The notes under the pieces: model-generated
What the model was told of the DNA's origin: nothing
Databases searched by the model: none
The model's input: only the letters and a program-made list of their open reading frames with translations
Position numbers and translations under genes: made by a program
In this document: piece by piece, positions 1 through 8,416 of the stretch
How positions within the stretch are numbered: the stretch's first letter is position 1
Layout: each line of letters starts with the position of its first letter
Source: UBA5359 sp002410925 [NCBI: bacterium UBP13_UBA5359]
GTDB taxonomy: Bacteria; UBP13; UBA5359
NCBI GenBank assembly: GCA_002410925.1
Contig: DHPR01000001.1
Coordinates: forward strand, 1-11,043
DNA length: 11,043 nt
Direction of reading: 5' to 3'

Positions 1-27
1 CCGGCTCAGGCCGAGGAGGAAGAGTGA
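1..27 (+). CDS. Possible C-terminal end of an upstream gene (partial)
   Basis: The first 27 bases read in frame as PAQAEEEE and then TGA at 25-27, directly abutting the GTG start of the next gene. An acidic tail ending exactly at the next start, with the GGAGGA ribosome binding site inside it, fits a translationally coupled upstream gene. Only eight codons are visible, so no function can be given and the reading could be chance. Confidence 0.3.
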   Translation, partial: PAQAEEEE

Positions 28-654
28 GTGTTAGGACGGAGTTTGCGTAAGTATTTTCTTACGGGATTAGGCATATTGCTGCCATTGGTTATCACGGTTT
101 ACGTTATAACCGTAGTCTTTTCTCTGATAGGCGGGCCGCTGGGGCGCATCTTTGCTCTTTTTCATCTGCCACCTTTTCTGGCTACGCCGGCCGGGTTTAT
201 TACCACGCTGGCATTGATAGCGGCAGTCGGCTTTATTGCTACCAATGTTTTCGGGCGCCAATTACTGCTGACGATAGAAACGGTGCTGAACGGTTTGCCT
301 TTGGCAAAGAATGTTTATGCGCCTACCAAGCAGTTGGTGGAGTTTCTCTTTTCAGATAAAACAGCAGCATTCAAGCGAGTGGCCTTAGTGGAATATCCGC
401 GTAAGGGTGTTTATACCATAGGCTTTATTACCGGCGACGGCATAGAGGAGATAAAGCAGAAAAAAGAGGCCGATATAGTGAGCGTTTTTCTGCCAACCAC
501 CCCAAATCCTACCTCGGGCTGGCTTGTATTGTTGCCGCGTGATGAAGTTATGCTGCTGGAAATGACTGTTGAAGACGGCTTGAAATTTGTTGTTTCCGGC
601 GGTGTTCTATCGCCTTCGTGGAAGTCGTCAGCGAGAAGCATTGCCGTAGATTAA
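28..654 (+). CDS. DUF502 family integral membrane protein
   Basis: A 208-residue protein matching the DUF502 family, found in many bacteria and in plants (the COV/LCV proteins), with no established biochemical role in bacteria. Two hydrophobic segments lie near the N-terminus, about residues 10-34 and 52-75, separated by a GG-P-LGR turn. The remaining two thirds is soluble and rich in beta strands, with family-like stretches such as YPRKGVYTIGFITG and LPTTPNPTSGWL. The GTG start at 28 is preceded by GAGGAGGAAG and directly follows a TGA stop. The stop overlaps the end of convergent pheA by 4 nt. The family assignment rests on recognised sequence pattern. A membrane location is inferred from the two helices. 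Confidence 0.85.
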   Translation: MLGRSLRKYFLTGLGILLPLVITVYVITVVFSLIGGPLGRIFALFHLPPFLATPAGFITTLALIAAVGFIATNVFGRQLLLTIETVLNGLPLAKNVYAPTKQLVEFLFSDKTAAFKRVALVEYPRKGVYTIGFITGDGIEEIKQKKEADIVSVFLPTTPNPTSGWLVLLPRDEVMLLEMTVEDGLKFVVSGGVLSPSWKSSARSIAVD

Positions 655-1718
655 TCAGCTTCCGGATAGGAGCCGAGGATCTTTATAAAGAGCGCATGCT
701 CTTTCATTTCCTTGAGGGATTCTACTATATCCGGATATGTATGATGCCCTTGGACATCTATAAAGAAGATATATTCCCAGGGGCGTTTTTTTGTAGGACG
801 TGATTCTATCATAGTCATATTGACTGCATGCCTTTCAAAGGGATGCAATGCCTTATAGAGAGCGCCGGCCTGGTGCCGGACAGAAAAGATTATAGAAGTT
901 TTATCGCGCCCGCTGGCCTCTGTCAGCGGAGTGTGACTTATGACCAGGAAACGTGTTCGATTGCTGGAACTATCTTCAATATGTTCCGCCAGAATGTTAA
1001 GACCGAAATGGTTGGCTGCCAGCTTGCCGGCAACAGCCGCACTACAGGAATCAGCCGCCGCACACTCAGCTGCTCTGGCATTGCTGTAAACTTCGCAAAG
1101 CTCTATCCCGGGGAGGTTCTTTCTCAGCCATGTTCTACATTGCGCCTCTGTCTGGGGATGTATATAGAGCTTTGTAACCTTTTCGATATCCGTTGTGGAT
1201 AGAAGATGGTGCGTTACCTCTACAAACAGCTCGCCGCATATTGCCAAATCAGAATCCACAAACCTGTCTAACGTATGGTTTACCACTCCCTCGGTTGAGT
1301 TCTCAACGGGAACTACTCCGTAATCCGCTCTTCGTTTCTCCACCATAGAAAATACAGAATCGATGGAATCGCAGGGAAGCAATGAAGCACCGTTGCCGAA
1401 GTGCTGCAGACATGCCATATGCGTAAAGGTAGTCTGAGGCCCCAGGTAGGCTACCTGTAATGGCTGTTCGAGAGCGAGCGTAGCGGACATGACCTCTTTG
1501 TAGATACTTTGCAGGGCTTTGTCCGGTAACGGACCTTGATTGAGATCGGTTATCCGGTTATAGACCTGCTTCTCTCTTACCGGATCATAAAAGCTCTTCA
1601 TTCCGGCCTGAGCCTTGATTTTAGCGATATCAACAGCTATGGAGGCTCTGCGACTCAGAAGTTGTATGATATTCTCGTCCAGAGTATCGATTTTTTTTCG
1701 TAATTCTTCAAGACTCAT
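651..1718 (-). CDS. pheA: Bifunctional chorismate mutase / prephenate dehydratase (P-protein)
   Basis: This 355-residue cytoplasmic enzyme converts chorismate to prephenate and then to phenylpyruvate in phenylalanine synthesis. Three domains are visible in order. An AroQ-type chorismate mutase spans about residues 1-85 (LEELRKKIDTLDENIIQLL). A prephenate dehydratase spans about 88-262, with YLGPQTTFTH (91-100), PVENSTEGVV (137-146) and the catalytic TRF motif in NRTRFL (253-258). A C-terminal ACT domain (about 273-355) carries GAL (285-287) and ESRP (305-308), the motifs that bind phenylalanine in this family, so feedback inhibition is expected. The length is normal for the fused form. The ATG at 1718 has no convincing Shine-Dalgarno, and the predicted promoter starts transcription only a few bases upstream. 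The fusion is typical of proteobacteria but is also seen in other anaerobes. Confidence 0.96.
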   Translation of the reverse strand: MSLEELRKKIDTLDENIIQLLSRRASIAVDIAKIKAQAGMKSFYDPVREKQVYNRITDLNQGPLPDKALQSIYKEVMSATLALEQPLQVAYLGPQTTFTHMACLQHFGNGASLLPCDSIDSVFSMVEKRRADYGVVPVENSTEGVVNHTLDRFVDSDLAICGELFVEVTHHLLSTTDIEKVTKLYIHPQTEAQCRTWLRKNLPGIELCEVYSNARAAECAAADSCSAAVAGKLAANHFGLNILAEHIEDSSSNRTRFLVISHTPLTEASGRDKTSIIFSVRHQAGALYKALHPFERHAVNMTMIESRPTKKRPWEYIFFIDVQGHHTYPDIVESLKEMKEHALFIKILGSYPEAD

Positions 1719-1727
1719 AGCAACTTA

Positions 1728-1756
1728 AATATATATTATGAACCGATTGCCGTCAA
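1728..1756 (-). promoter_or_regulatory. Sigma-70-type promoter of pheA
   Basis: Read on the minus strand, TTGACG (1756-1751) is followed after exactly 17 nt by TATATT (1733-1728). This puts the transcription start near 1721, only about 3 nt before the pheA ATG at 1718, so the message may be nearly leaderless. That agrees with the missing Shine-Dalgarno. The hexamers are seen directly; the start site is inferred. Confidence 0.65.
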
Positions 1757-1781
1757 CATCTACAAACCAAGCGGAAATATA

Positions 1782-1790
1782 TGGTATAAT
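1782..1790 (+). promoter_or_regulatory. Extended -10 promoter of accDA
   Basis: TGGTATAAT is a perfect TATAAT (1785-1790) with an upstream TG in the extended -10 position. No good -35 lies 16-18 nt upstream, as is common for extended -10 promoters. The predicted start is near 1797, giving a leader of about 58 nt before accD. It is divergent from the pheA promoter in the same intergenic region. Confidence 0.6.
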
Positions 1791-1806
1791 GTTGGCGTTC
1801 AGGTAG

Positions 1807-1833
1807 CGGACAGAAAGCTGTCCGAATATTTTT
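1807..1833 (+). promoter_or_regulatory. Hairpin with T-rich tail in the accD leader (possible attenuator)
   Basis: CGGACAG (1807-1813) pairs perfectly with CTGTCCG (1818-1824) across an AAAG loop and is followed by AATATTTTT. It sits between the predicted transcription start and the ribosome binding site. The 7-bp stem and T-run resemble a small intrinsic terminator, so it could attenuate accDA or simply protect the 5' end. No alternative antiterminator pairing was identified. Confidence 0.4.
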
Positions 1834-1838
1834 GTTAT

Positions 1839-1848
1839 AGGAGGTGAT
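1839..1848 (+). promoter_or_regulatory. Near-perfect ribosome binding site fixing the TTG start of accD
   Basis: AGGAGGTGAT is complementary to the 3' end of 16S rRNA over its full length. It ends 6 nt before the TTG at 1855. A site this strong at this spacing is the reason for accepting a TTG start here, and it suggests that a weak start codon is balanced by strong ribosome binding. Confidence 0.8.
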
Positions 1849-1854
1849 ATCCCC

Positions 1855-2706
1855 TTGCTTTTAAAAGATTGGTTTGCCAAGAGACCAAGATATTCGTCTA
1901 CGGGCCTTGAAAACAGCCGTTCGAGAGTCCCTGATGGCTTGATGACCAAATGTCCTGGTTGCGAGGATGCGATATATAATAAGGAACTGGAAAAGAGCCT
2001 TAAGGTTTGCCCCAAATGCTCTTATCACTTTCGTCTTTCAGCCAGAGAGCGCCTGGATATCACCATAGAGGCAGGATCTCTGGAGGAATATGATAGCGAT
2101 ATGTTATCTGTAAATCCATTGGATTTTCCTGAATACGAGGATAAGCTTATCAAAAGCAGGCATAAAACCGGTCAGATTGATGCCGTTATAACGGGCCAGG
2201 CATCCGTTGCAGGATACAGGACAGTAATTGCCGTGACAGATTTTGCCTTCATGGGTGGGAGTATGGGGTCGGTTGTAGGTGAAAAGGTTGTAGCGGCTAT
2301 GGAAAGAGCTGTTGATTACAGGCTGCCGATGCTTGTCATATCTGCTTCCGGGGGAGGCGCCAGAATGCAGGAAGGCATTCTCTCTCTGATGCAGATGGCC
2401 AAGACCGGTGCCGCTGTAGCCAAGTTACGAGAAGCCGAACTGCCTTATATCGTTATTTTGACCGATCCTACCATGGGGGGTGTGGCTGCCAGCTTTGCTT
2501 CACTGGGGGATGTCATAATAGCCGAGCCGGGAGCGCTTATAGGCTTTGCCGGTCCTAGAGTTATTGAACAAACTATACGACAGAAGCTGCCGGAGGGCTT
2601 TCAACGCTCTGAATTTCAACTTAAACACGGATTTGTGGATATTATCGCTGCGCGTAAAGATATGGTTGCTACTCTAGCGATGTTGTACAGCTTTTATCTG
2701 GATTGA
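1855..2706 (+). CDS. accD: Acetyl-CoA carboxylase carboxyltransferase subunit beta
   Basis: AccD pairs with AccA to move the carboxyl group from carboxybiotin on the carrier protein to acetyl-CoA, giving malonyl-CoA for fatty acid synthesis in the cytoplasm. The 283-residue length is normal. An N-terminal zinc ribbon has four cysteines, C33/C36 and C52/C55, as CPGC and CPKC. The crotonase-like carboxyltransferase domain follows, with SASGGGARMQEG (163-174), PTMGGVAASFASLGD (205-219) and GFAGPRVIEQT (230-240), which form the acyl-CoA and oxyanion-hole region. The TTG start is supported by the near-perfect ribosome binding site at 1839-1848. accA begins 12 nt after the stop, so the two subunits are almost certainly co-transcribed. 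In E. coli the zinc domain also binds mRNA; whether that holds here is unknown. Confidence 0.97.
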   Translation: MLLKDWFAKRPRYSSTGLENSRSRVPDGLMTKCPGCEDAIYNKELEKSLKVCPKCSYHFRLSARERLDITIEAGSLEEYDSDMLSVNPLDFPEYEDKLIKSRHKTGQIDAVITGQASVAGYRTVIAVTDFAFMGGSMGSVVGEKVVAAMERAVDYRLPMLVISASGGGARMQEGILSLMQMAKTGAAVAKLREAELPYIVILTDPTMGGVAASFASLGDVIIAEPGALIGFAGPRVIEQTIRQKLPEGFQRSEFQLKHGFVDIIAARKDMVATLAMLYSFYLD

Positions 2707-2718
2707 GGTGGCTTTTAT

Positions 2719-3681
2719 ATGGTTGGATTGATGGAGATAGAGAGGCCTGTCAAGGAGCTTGAAGGTAAGATAGCTGAATTGAAGAACCTTGCTGAAACAG
2801 AGAAGATAGATCTTAGCGATCAGATAAGCACTCTGGAAGAGAGAGCCGAAAAGCTTAAGAAACGTCTTTATAAAAATCTTACGCCCTGGCAGAAAACTCA
2901 AATGGCCCGGCATCCGATGCGTCCTTATACGCTTGATTATGCTCAGGCTTTATTTGATGAATATATTGAGTTGCATGGCGATCGTTGCTGTGGAGATGAT
3001 AAATCGATTGTCGGCGGTTTTGCAAAGCTGGATGGCAGGCCGGTAATCTTTATCGGCCATCAAAAAGGGCGCAATACGAGAGAAAATATCGAGCGTAACT
3101 TTGGCTCTGCTCATCCTGAGGGATATCGCAAGGCAATGCGGCTAATGGAACAGGCCGAACGCTTCAAACGGCCGATATTGACATTTATCGATACCCAGGG
3201 AGCTTTTTGCGGCATAGGGGCAGAGGAGAGGGGGCAGAGCGAAGCCATAGCCAGTAGTCTTTGCTTTATGTCACGGTTGAAAACTCCAATTATTGCCGTG
3301 ATAATAGGCGAAGGCGGAAGTGGAGGCGCCATAGGCCTGGGCGTCGGCAATCGTATACTCATGCTTGAAAACTCCGTATACTCGGTTATTTCTCCTGAGG
3401 GTTGCGCCGCCATTCTCTGGAAAGATGCCGGAAGAGCGCGTGAGGCTGCCGAGATATTAAAACTGACAGCGAGTGATCTTAAGCAATTGGGCGTTATCGA
3501 TGAAATAATTCCCGAGCCAATCGGCGGGGCGCATAATGATTACGAAAAAACGATAGCCGCGGTAAAAAGGGCTATCAAACGTCATCTAAGCGAGCTATCG
3601 GTTATGTCCGCTGAAGAACTGGTTGCGAATCGTTATGATAAGTTCAAGCGTATGGGTGTTGTAGGCTCTATTATGCCCTGA
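2719..3681 (+). CDS. accA: Acetyl-CoA carboxylase carboxyltransferase subunit alpha
   Basis: AccA is the second carboxyltransferase subunit and forms an alpha2-beta2 complex with AccD. The 320-residue protein starts with a charged helical region (about 1-50) and LTPWQKTQMARHPMRPYTLDY (54-74), a family hallmark. The carboxybiotin-binding core follows, with IDTQGAFCGIGAEERGQSEA (157-176), IIGEGGSGGAIGLG (195-208) and SVISPEGCAAILWKD (222-236). The usual P in GAYPGIGAEERG is C here (residue 164), a mild variation. The ATG at 2719 follows TGAGGTGG (2704-2711), which overlaps the accD stop, indicating translational coupling. A second ATG at codon 5 is a possible alternative start. The stop at 3679-3681 is followed by a 143-nt gap holding the pfkA promoter. 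Confidence 0.97.
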   Translation: MVGLMEIERPVKELEGKIAELKNLAETEKIDLSDQISTLEERAEKLKKRLYKNLTPWQKTQMARHPMRPYTLDYAQALFDEYIELHGDRCCGDDKSIVGGFAKLDGRPVIFIGHQKGRNTRENIERNFGSAHPEGYRKAMRLMEQAERFKRPILTFIDTQGAFCGIGAEERGQSEAIASSLCFMSRLKTPIIAVIIGEGGSGGAIGLGVGNRILMLENSVYSVISPEGCAAILWKDAGRAREAAEILKLTASDLKQLGVIDEIIPEPIGGAHNDYEKTIAAVKRAIKRHLSELSVMSAEELVANRYDKFKRMGVVGSIMP

Positions 3682-3719
3682 TACAGTCTGTATAAGTCGT
3701 AGCGGCCATAGCTGTTGTC

Positions 3720-3748
3720 TTGTCTTTTGCCAGAGGCTGTGCTAATAT
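3720..3748 (+). promoter_or_regulatory. Promoter of pfkA
   Basis: TTGTCT (3720-3725) is followed after 17 nt by TAATAT (3743-3748), with TGC immediately before the -10 making it an extended -10. The predicted start near 3755 leaves a leader of about 70 nt before the pfkA GTG. pfkA can therefore be transcribed apart from accDA. Confidence 0.55.
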
Positions 3749-3824
3749 ACTGTTTTGGGCGGAAGTGTTGATATGCGTCAGCTTTCTTTCTTTTTGTTCA
3801 ATATAATTCACCGTGAGGTAAAGA

Positions 3825-4787
3825 GTGAAACAGATAGGCCTGTTAACTAGCGGCGGAGACGCCCCGGGTATGAATGCCGCCATTAGAGCCGTGGTCAGAT
3901 CAGCAATATATAATGGTCTTAAAGTAACGGGAATAGAACGCGGCTATGCAGGTCTCCTCTGCCAGGAGATGCGACCGATGAATCTGGCATCCGTCGGCGG
4001 AATTATCAACAGAGGCGGCACCATACTGCAATCATCGCGTTCGCCGGAGTTCCGTGCCCCGGAAGGACAGAAAAAGGCAGTCGATATACTTAAAAGCAAC
4101 AGCATAGACGGGTTAGTTGTTATAGGCGGAGATGGCTCTTTTCATGGCGCCGATGCTCTTTACCGCAATTGGGGCTTTCCAACAATCGGCATTCCCGGTT
4201 CTATAGATAATGATATATCCTGCACGGATTATTCCATAGGCTTCGATACCGCTGTCAATACCGCTCTGGAAATAATCGATAAGCTGCGCGATACCGCAGA
4301 TTCGCACGAGAGAATATTCGTTGTCGAGGTTATGGGTAGAGAGAAGGGATGTATAGCTCTTGAGGTCGGTCTCTCCGGTGGCGCGGAAGCTATTCTTCTG
4401 CCGGAGATGGAATATTGCCCGGAAAAAATTGCACAGCGTTTGCGTGCCGGGTATAAGCGCGGCAAGCTCTCGAGTATAATAGTTGTTGCCGAGGGAGCCT
4501 GCTCAGCCGTTAAGGTAGCTTCCGAAATCGGAAAACTTACAGGCTTTGAAACGCGTGTCAGTGTTCTCGGTCATGTTCAGCGCGGAGGCTCGCCTACGGC
4601 ACTTGACCGAATACTGGCAAGCCGTTTTGGAGCGGCTGCCGTCAAGGGATTGATAAATGGCGATCATGGTTGTATGGTCGGCATAATATCGGATAAAATT
4701 GTATATAGCAAGCTTAGCAAAGCATGGGAGCATGAGGAGAAAATTAATATGGATGATTACCATTTAGCGGAGATATTGGCTATATAG
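3825..4787 (+). CDS. pfkA: ATP-dependent 6-phosphofructokinase
   Basis: This enzyme phosphorylates fructose 6-phosphate to fructose 1,6-bisphosphate, the committed step of glycolysis. The 320-residue length equals that of E. coli PfkA. Visible motifs are SGGDAPGMNAAIR (9-21) and INRGGT (61-66) in the nucleotide region, GGDGSFHGAD (101-110), PGSIDND (124-130) with the catalytic base Asp128, the EVMGREKG sugar-phosphate loop, and GHVQRGGSPTALDR. GGDG and PG (rather than GGDD and PK) mark the ATP-using rather than pyrophosphate-using type. The catalytic-loop Thr that is usual in PGTIDND is Ser126 here. The GTG start at 3825 has GAGG at 3815-3818, 6 nt upstream. The placement after accDA is typical of Clostridia. 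purH begins 65 nt downstream. Confidence 0.96.
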   Translation: MKQIGLLTSGGDAPGMNAAIRAVVRSAIYNGLKVTGIERGYAGLLCQEMRPMNLASVGGIINRGGTILQSSRSPEFRAPEGQKKAVDILKSNSIDGLVVIGGDGSFHGADALYRNWGFPTIGIPGSIDNDISCTDYSIGFDTAVNTALEIIDKLRDTADSHERIFVVEVMGREKGCIALEVGLSGGAEAILLPEMEYCPEKIAQRLRAGYKRGKLSSIIVVAEGACSAVKVASEIGKLTGFETRVSVLGHVQRGGSPTALDRILASRFGAAAVKGLINGDHGCMVGIISDKIVYSKLSKAWEHEEKINMDDYHLAEILAI

Positions 4788-4852
4788 TCGATTTTATCTG
4801 CAGGGCAATCAGAAGGAAAGCCTTGATTGGCAATTATATGGAGTATGGAACT

Positions 4853-6427
4853 ATGGCAAAGCTGAATTTTGTAGAAATAAGACGAGCGTTGGTGAGTGTA
4901 TCCGATAAGGAGGGCATAATCGATTTTGCTCGTGTTTTGAAGGATTTTAATGTGGAGATTATTTCCACCGGGGGGACTGCCAGGGCGTTGAAGGAGGCAG
5001 GCATACCTGTGATAGGCATATCCGATATTACAGGATTTCCGGAAATGATGGATGGTAGGGTTAAAACGCTGCATCCTAGAGTTCACGGAGGATTGCTGGC
5101 CAGAAGGGATAACCCGGAGCATATGAATGCTTTACAGGAGCACGGCATACCGGCGATTGATATGGTAGTGGTCAATCTCTATCCCTTTGCTCGGACGGTA
5201 GCCAGAGAAGGCGTGTCTCTGGAAGAAGCAATAGAGAATATCGATATCGGCGGCCCCTCCATGATACGTTCGGCAGCTAAGAATTTTGCCGGCGTTGCCG
5301 TTGTGGTTGATCCTTCACGCTATGCCGAAATAGCTGAAGAACTCAAAGCCAATAAAGGTGCATTAAGTTATGGAACAAGGGAGAAGCTTGCTGTAGAGGC
5401 TTTTAATCATACAGCCGCTTATGATGGTATGATTTTCAGGTATCTGAGCGGGCGTAAAGAGGTAAGCCATCCTGAATTTCCAAAGCAATTGCCTCTTTCT
5501 CTGACAAAGATACAGGATCTTCGCTACGGCGAGAATCCTCATCAGAGTGCCGCCTTTTACGCAGAAGGCAGTTCTTCGGAGCCTTCAGTAGCTAATGCAA
5601 AGCAGCTCTGGGGCAAGGAACTCTCTTTTAATAATATTATCGACATAGATGCAGCCCTGGAAATAATCAAGGACTTTACCGAGCCGGCGGCAGTGGTAAT
5701 CAAGCATACCAATCCCTGTGGAACGGCGATAGCCGATAATATTACCGAAGCTTATAAGCGTGCTTATGCTGCTGATTCGCTATCGGCATTTGGCGGTATA
5801 GTCGGGCTGAGTATGCCTGTGGATGTAGATACGGCCAATGAACTGACCAGCACCTTTTTGGAAGCCGTAATTGCTCCGGGATATTTGCCCGAGGCGCTGG
5901 AAGTGTTGAAAACGAAGAAGAATCTCCGGATTTTGAGCGTTACTGATTGGAAAAAAGGATATACTCCAAGCGGATTTGATATAAAGAAGGTTACCGGAGG
6001 CATGCTGATACAGGACCGTGATACATTAATTTTTGATAGATCGGCTGCAAAGGTTGTTACCGAAGCTCAACCCGATGAACGTGACTGGTGTGATCTGGCT
6101 TTTGCCTGGAAGATGGTAAAGCATCTTAAATCCAATGCCATTCTTCTAGCGGCCGACGGCGTTACCGTTGGCGTAGGGGTAGGCCAGATGAGCCGAGTGG
6201 ACGCCGCTGAGCTGGCTGTTAAAAAAGCTCAGGGGCGGGCAGAGGGAGCAGTTATGGCTTCCGATGCCTTCTTCCCCTTTCGGGATGCAATCGATGCCGC
6301 AGCTGCCGCGGGAATAAGAGCCATAATTCAGCCCGGCGGTTCCATTCGTGATGAGGAAGTCATTGCTGCTGCCAATGAGCATGGGATAACGATGGTTTTC
6401 ACCGGCTACAGGCATTTCAAGCATTGA
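4853..6427 (+). CDS. purH: Bifunctional AICAR formyltransferase / IMP cyclohydrolase
   Basis: PurH carries out the last two steps of IMP synthesis, formylating AICAR with 10-formyl-tetrahydrofolate and then closing the ring. From the ATG at 4853 it has 524 residues, normal for the family. The N-terminal MGS-like cyclohydrolase domain shows STGGTARALKEAG (38-50), GFPEMMDGRVKTLHP (61-75) and IDIGGPSMIRSAAKN (130-144). The transformylase domain shows LRYGENPHQSA (223-233), KELSFNN and the catalytic KHTNPCG (284-290). The end carries FFPFRDAID, IIQPGGSIRD and the C-terminal TGYRHFKH. The start is ambiguous. ATG 4853 has GGAG 9 nt upstream and puts the RALVSVSD core at the usual distance from the N-terminus. 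A TTG at 4823 with AAGGA upstream would add ten residues. Confidence 0.96.
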   Translation: MAKLNFVEIRRALVSVSDKEGIIDFARVLKDFNVEIISTGGTARALKEAGIPVIGISDITGFPEMMDGRVKTLHPRVHGGLLARRDNPEHMNALQEHGIPAIDMVVVNLYPFARTVAREGVSLEEAIENIDIGGPSMIRSAAKNFAGVAVVVDPSRYAEIAEELKANKGALSYGTREKLAVEAFNHTAAYDGMIFRYLSGRKEVSHPEFPKQLPLSLTKIQDLRYGENPHQSAAFYAEGSSSEPSVANAKQLWGKELSFNNIIDIDAALEIIKDFTEPAAVVIKHTNPCGTAIADNITEAYKRAYAADSLSAFGGIVGLSMPVDVDTANELTSTFLEAVIAPGYLPEALEVLKTKKNLRILSVTDWKKGYTPSGFDIKKVTGGMLIQDRDTLIFDRSAAKVVTEAQPDERDWCDLAFAWKMVKHLKSNAILLAADGVTVGVGVGQMSRVDAAELAVKKAQGRAEGAVMASDAFFPFRDAIDAAAAAGIRAIIQPGGSIRDEEVIAAANEHGITMVFTGYRHFKH

Positions 6428-6437
6428 TATGCCCTGA

Positions 6438-6454
6438 TGACAAAGATTTTGTCA
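6438..6454 (+). other. Short hairpin after purH
   Basis: TGACAAA (6438-6444) and TTTGTCA (6448-6454) form a perfect 7-bp stem around a 3-nt loop, just after the purH stop. No T-run follows, so it is not a standard intrinsic terminator. It may only stabilise the 3' end or be chance. Confidence 0.3.
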
Positions 6455-6483
6455 GGTATGGAAGGGCTGTTGCCCGTTTAAGA

Positions 6484-6507
6484 GCTTTAACGCAGGCTTT
6501 AACGCAG
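6484..6507 (+). repeat. Tandem 12-bp direct repeat upstream of purA
   Basis: GCTTTAACGCAG occurs twice with no spacer (6484-6495 and 6496-6507), and the two copies are identical. They lie in the 128-nt purH-purA gap, just before the palindrome at 6516. They could be regulator half-sites or a replication-slippage duplication. Confidence 0.75.
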
Positions 6508-6515
6508 GTATGTTT

Positions 6516-7879
<1,364 letters not shown>

Positions 7880-7903
7880 TATCAATGGTTTTCCTCTAAA
7901 AAC

Positions 7904-7979
7904 GGGCCGTTAGCTCAGTCGGTAGAGCAGCGGACTTTTAATCCGCGTGTCACAGGTTCGATTCCTGTACGGCTCACCA
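7904..7979 (+). tRNA. tRNA-Lys (anticodon TTT)
   Basis: The 76 nt fold into a full cloverleaf with the CCA end encoded. The acceptor GGGCCGT pairs with ACGGCTC (one G:U), the D stem is GCTC/GAGC, and the anticodon stem GCGGA/TCCGC holds the loop CTTTTAA with anticodon TTT. The T arm is ACAGG-TTCGATT-CCTGT and the discriminator is A. It has its own promoter and a downstream terminator. The 3' half of tRNA genes is a classic integration site for tyrosine integrases. The integrase remnant and foreign-looking genes right behind it suggest that use here. No second copy of the 3' end lies within the window. Confidence 0.97.
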
Positions 7980-7994
7980 AATTTTTCCAGTATT

Positions 7995-8032
7995 AATGCG
8001 GGTTTCCAGACTTTAAGGGGACCCGCATTTTT
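7995..8032 (+). terminator. Intrinsic terminator after tRNA-Lys
   Basis: AATGCGGGT (7995-8003) pairs perfectly with ACCCGCATT (8021-8029). The stem can be extended inward by four more pairs, two of them G:U, and is followed by a short T-run. It lies 15 nt after the tRNA CCA end. Confidence 0.85.
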
Positions 8033-8048
8033 CGTTAAAAGGGCAATC

Positions 8049-8087
8049 TTCAGCCCATTTTCAGCCCAAATTTTTCAAACCCATTTT
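8049..8087. repeat. Short direct repeats next to the tRNA (possible integrase arm sites)
   Basis: TTCAGCCCATTT (8049-8060) is followed by TTCAGCCCAAAT (8060-8071) and a looser copy TTCAAACCCATTTT (8074-8087). The first two are spaced 11 bp apart, about one helical turn. Such direct repeats beside an attachment site are typical of arm-type sites for tyrosine integrases; that role is inferred. Confidence 0.4.
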
Positions 8088-8092
8088 AAAGA

Positions 8093-8416
8093 GTGAAAAG
8101 AACAAAAGTTATCTACCGTAGAAACCGGATAGACCCGTTAGGGTGTGTTTATAGGGAGGAGGGACCCCCCCACTTATGCACAATGGTTTTTTCGTATACC
8201 CTGAATAAAATGGATACAGTATCCCCTAAAAAATGTAACCCCGATCCACGTTTGGTATGGGGGGCAGAAGCTTCGAAGGCTTCAAATTTCCGCTTCAGAA
8301 ATTCATCTCATAGCGGCAGACAAAATATACCTATATTCGACCAAAAACATACCATAATTATCACATAAACAGCATAAGATTATACCAAGATTTTACTATA
8401 ACCCACCGACAACCCC
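8093..8416. other. Stretch with no convincing gene
   Basis: About 320 nt lie between the repeats near the tRNA and the integrase remnant. A 91-codon open frame from a GTG at 8093 has no good ribosome binding site, no recognisable domain and an unusual composition, so it is not called. A short inverted repeat (GAAGC/GCTTC near 8268-8284) and a G/C-rich run near 8156-8171 are visible. The sequence may be decayed element DNA. Confidence 0.5.

Noticed and set aside
828-1202. 124-codon plus-strand frame inside pheA
   Set aside because: It is antisense to a clearly intact pheA domain structure and has no family match or ribosome binding site.
8049-8087. CRISPR-like repeats
   Set aside because: Repeats are only about 12 bp with no spacers of regular length; no array or cas gene is present in the window.
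8125-8160. GTTAGGGTGTGTTTATAG resembling a relaxase nick region (MobM-type oriT)
   Set aside because: Only a loose resemblance, with no adjacent relaxase gene and no strong inverted repeat in the usual position.
8093-8368. 91-codon open frame starting at a GTG
   Set aside because: No clear ribosome binding site, no recognisable domain, odd composition and no promoter; not supported as a gene.
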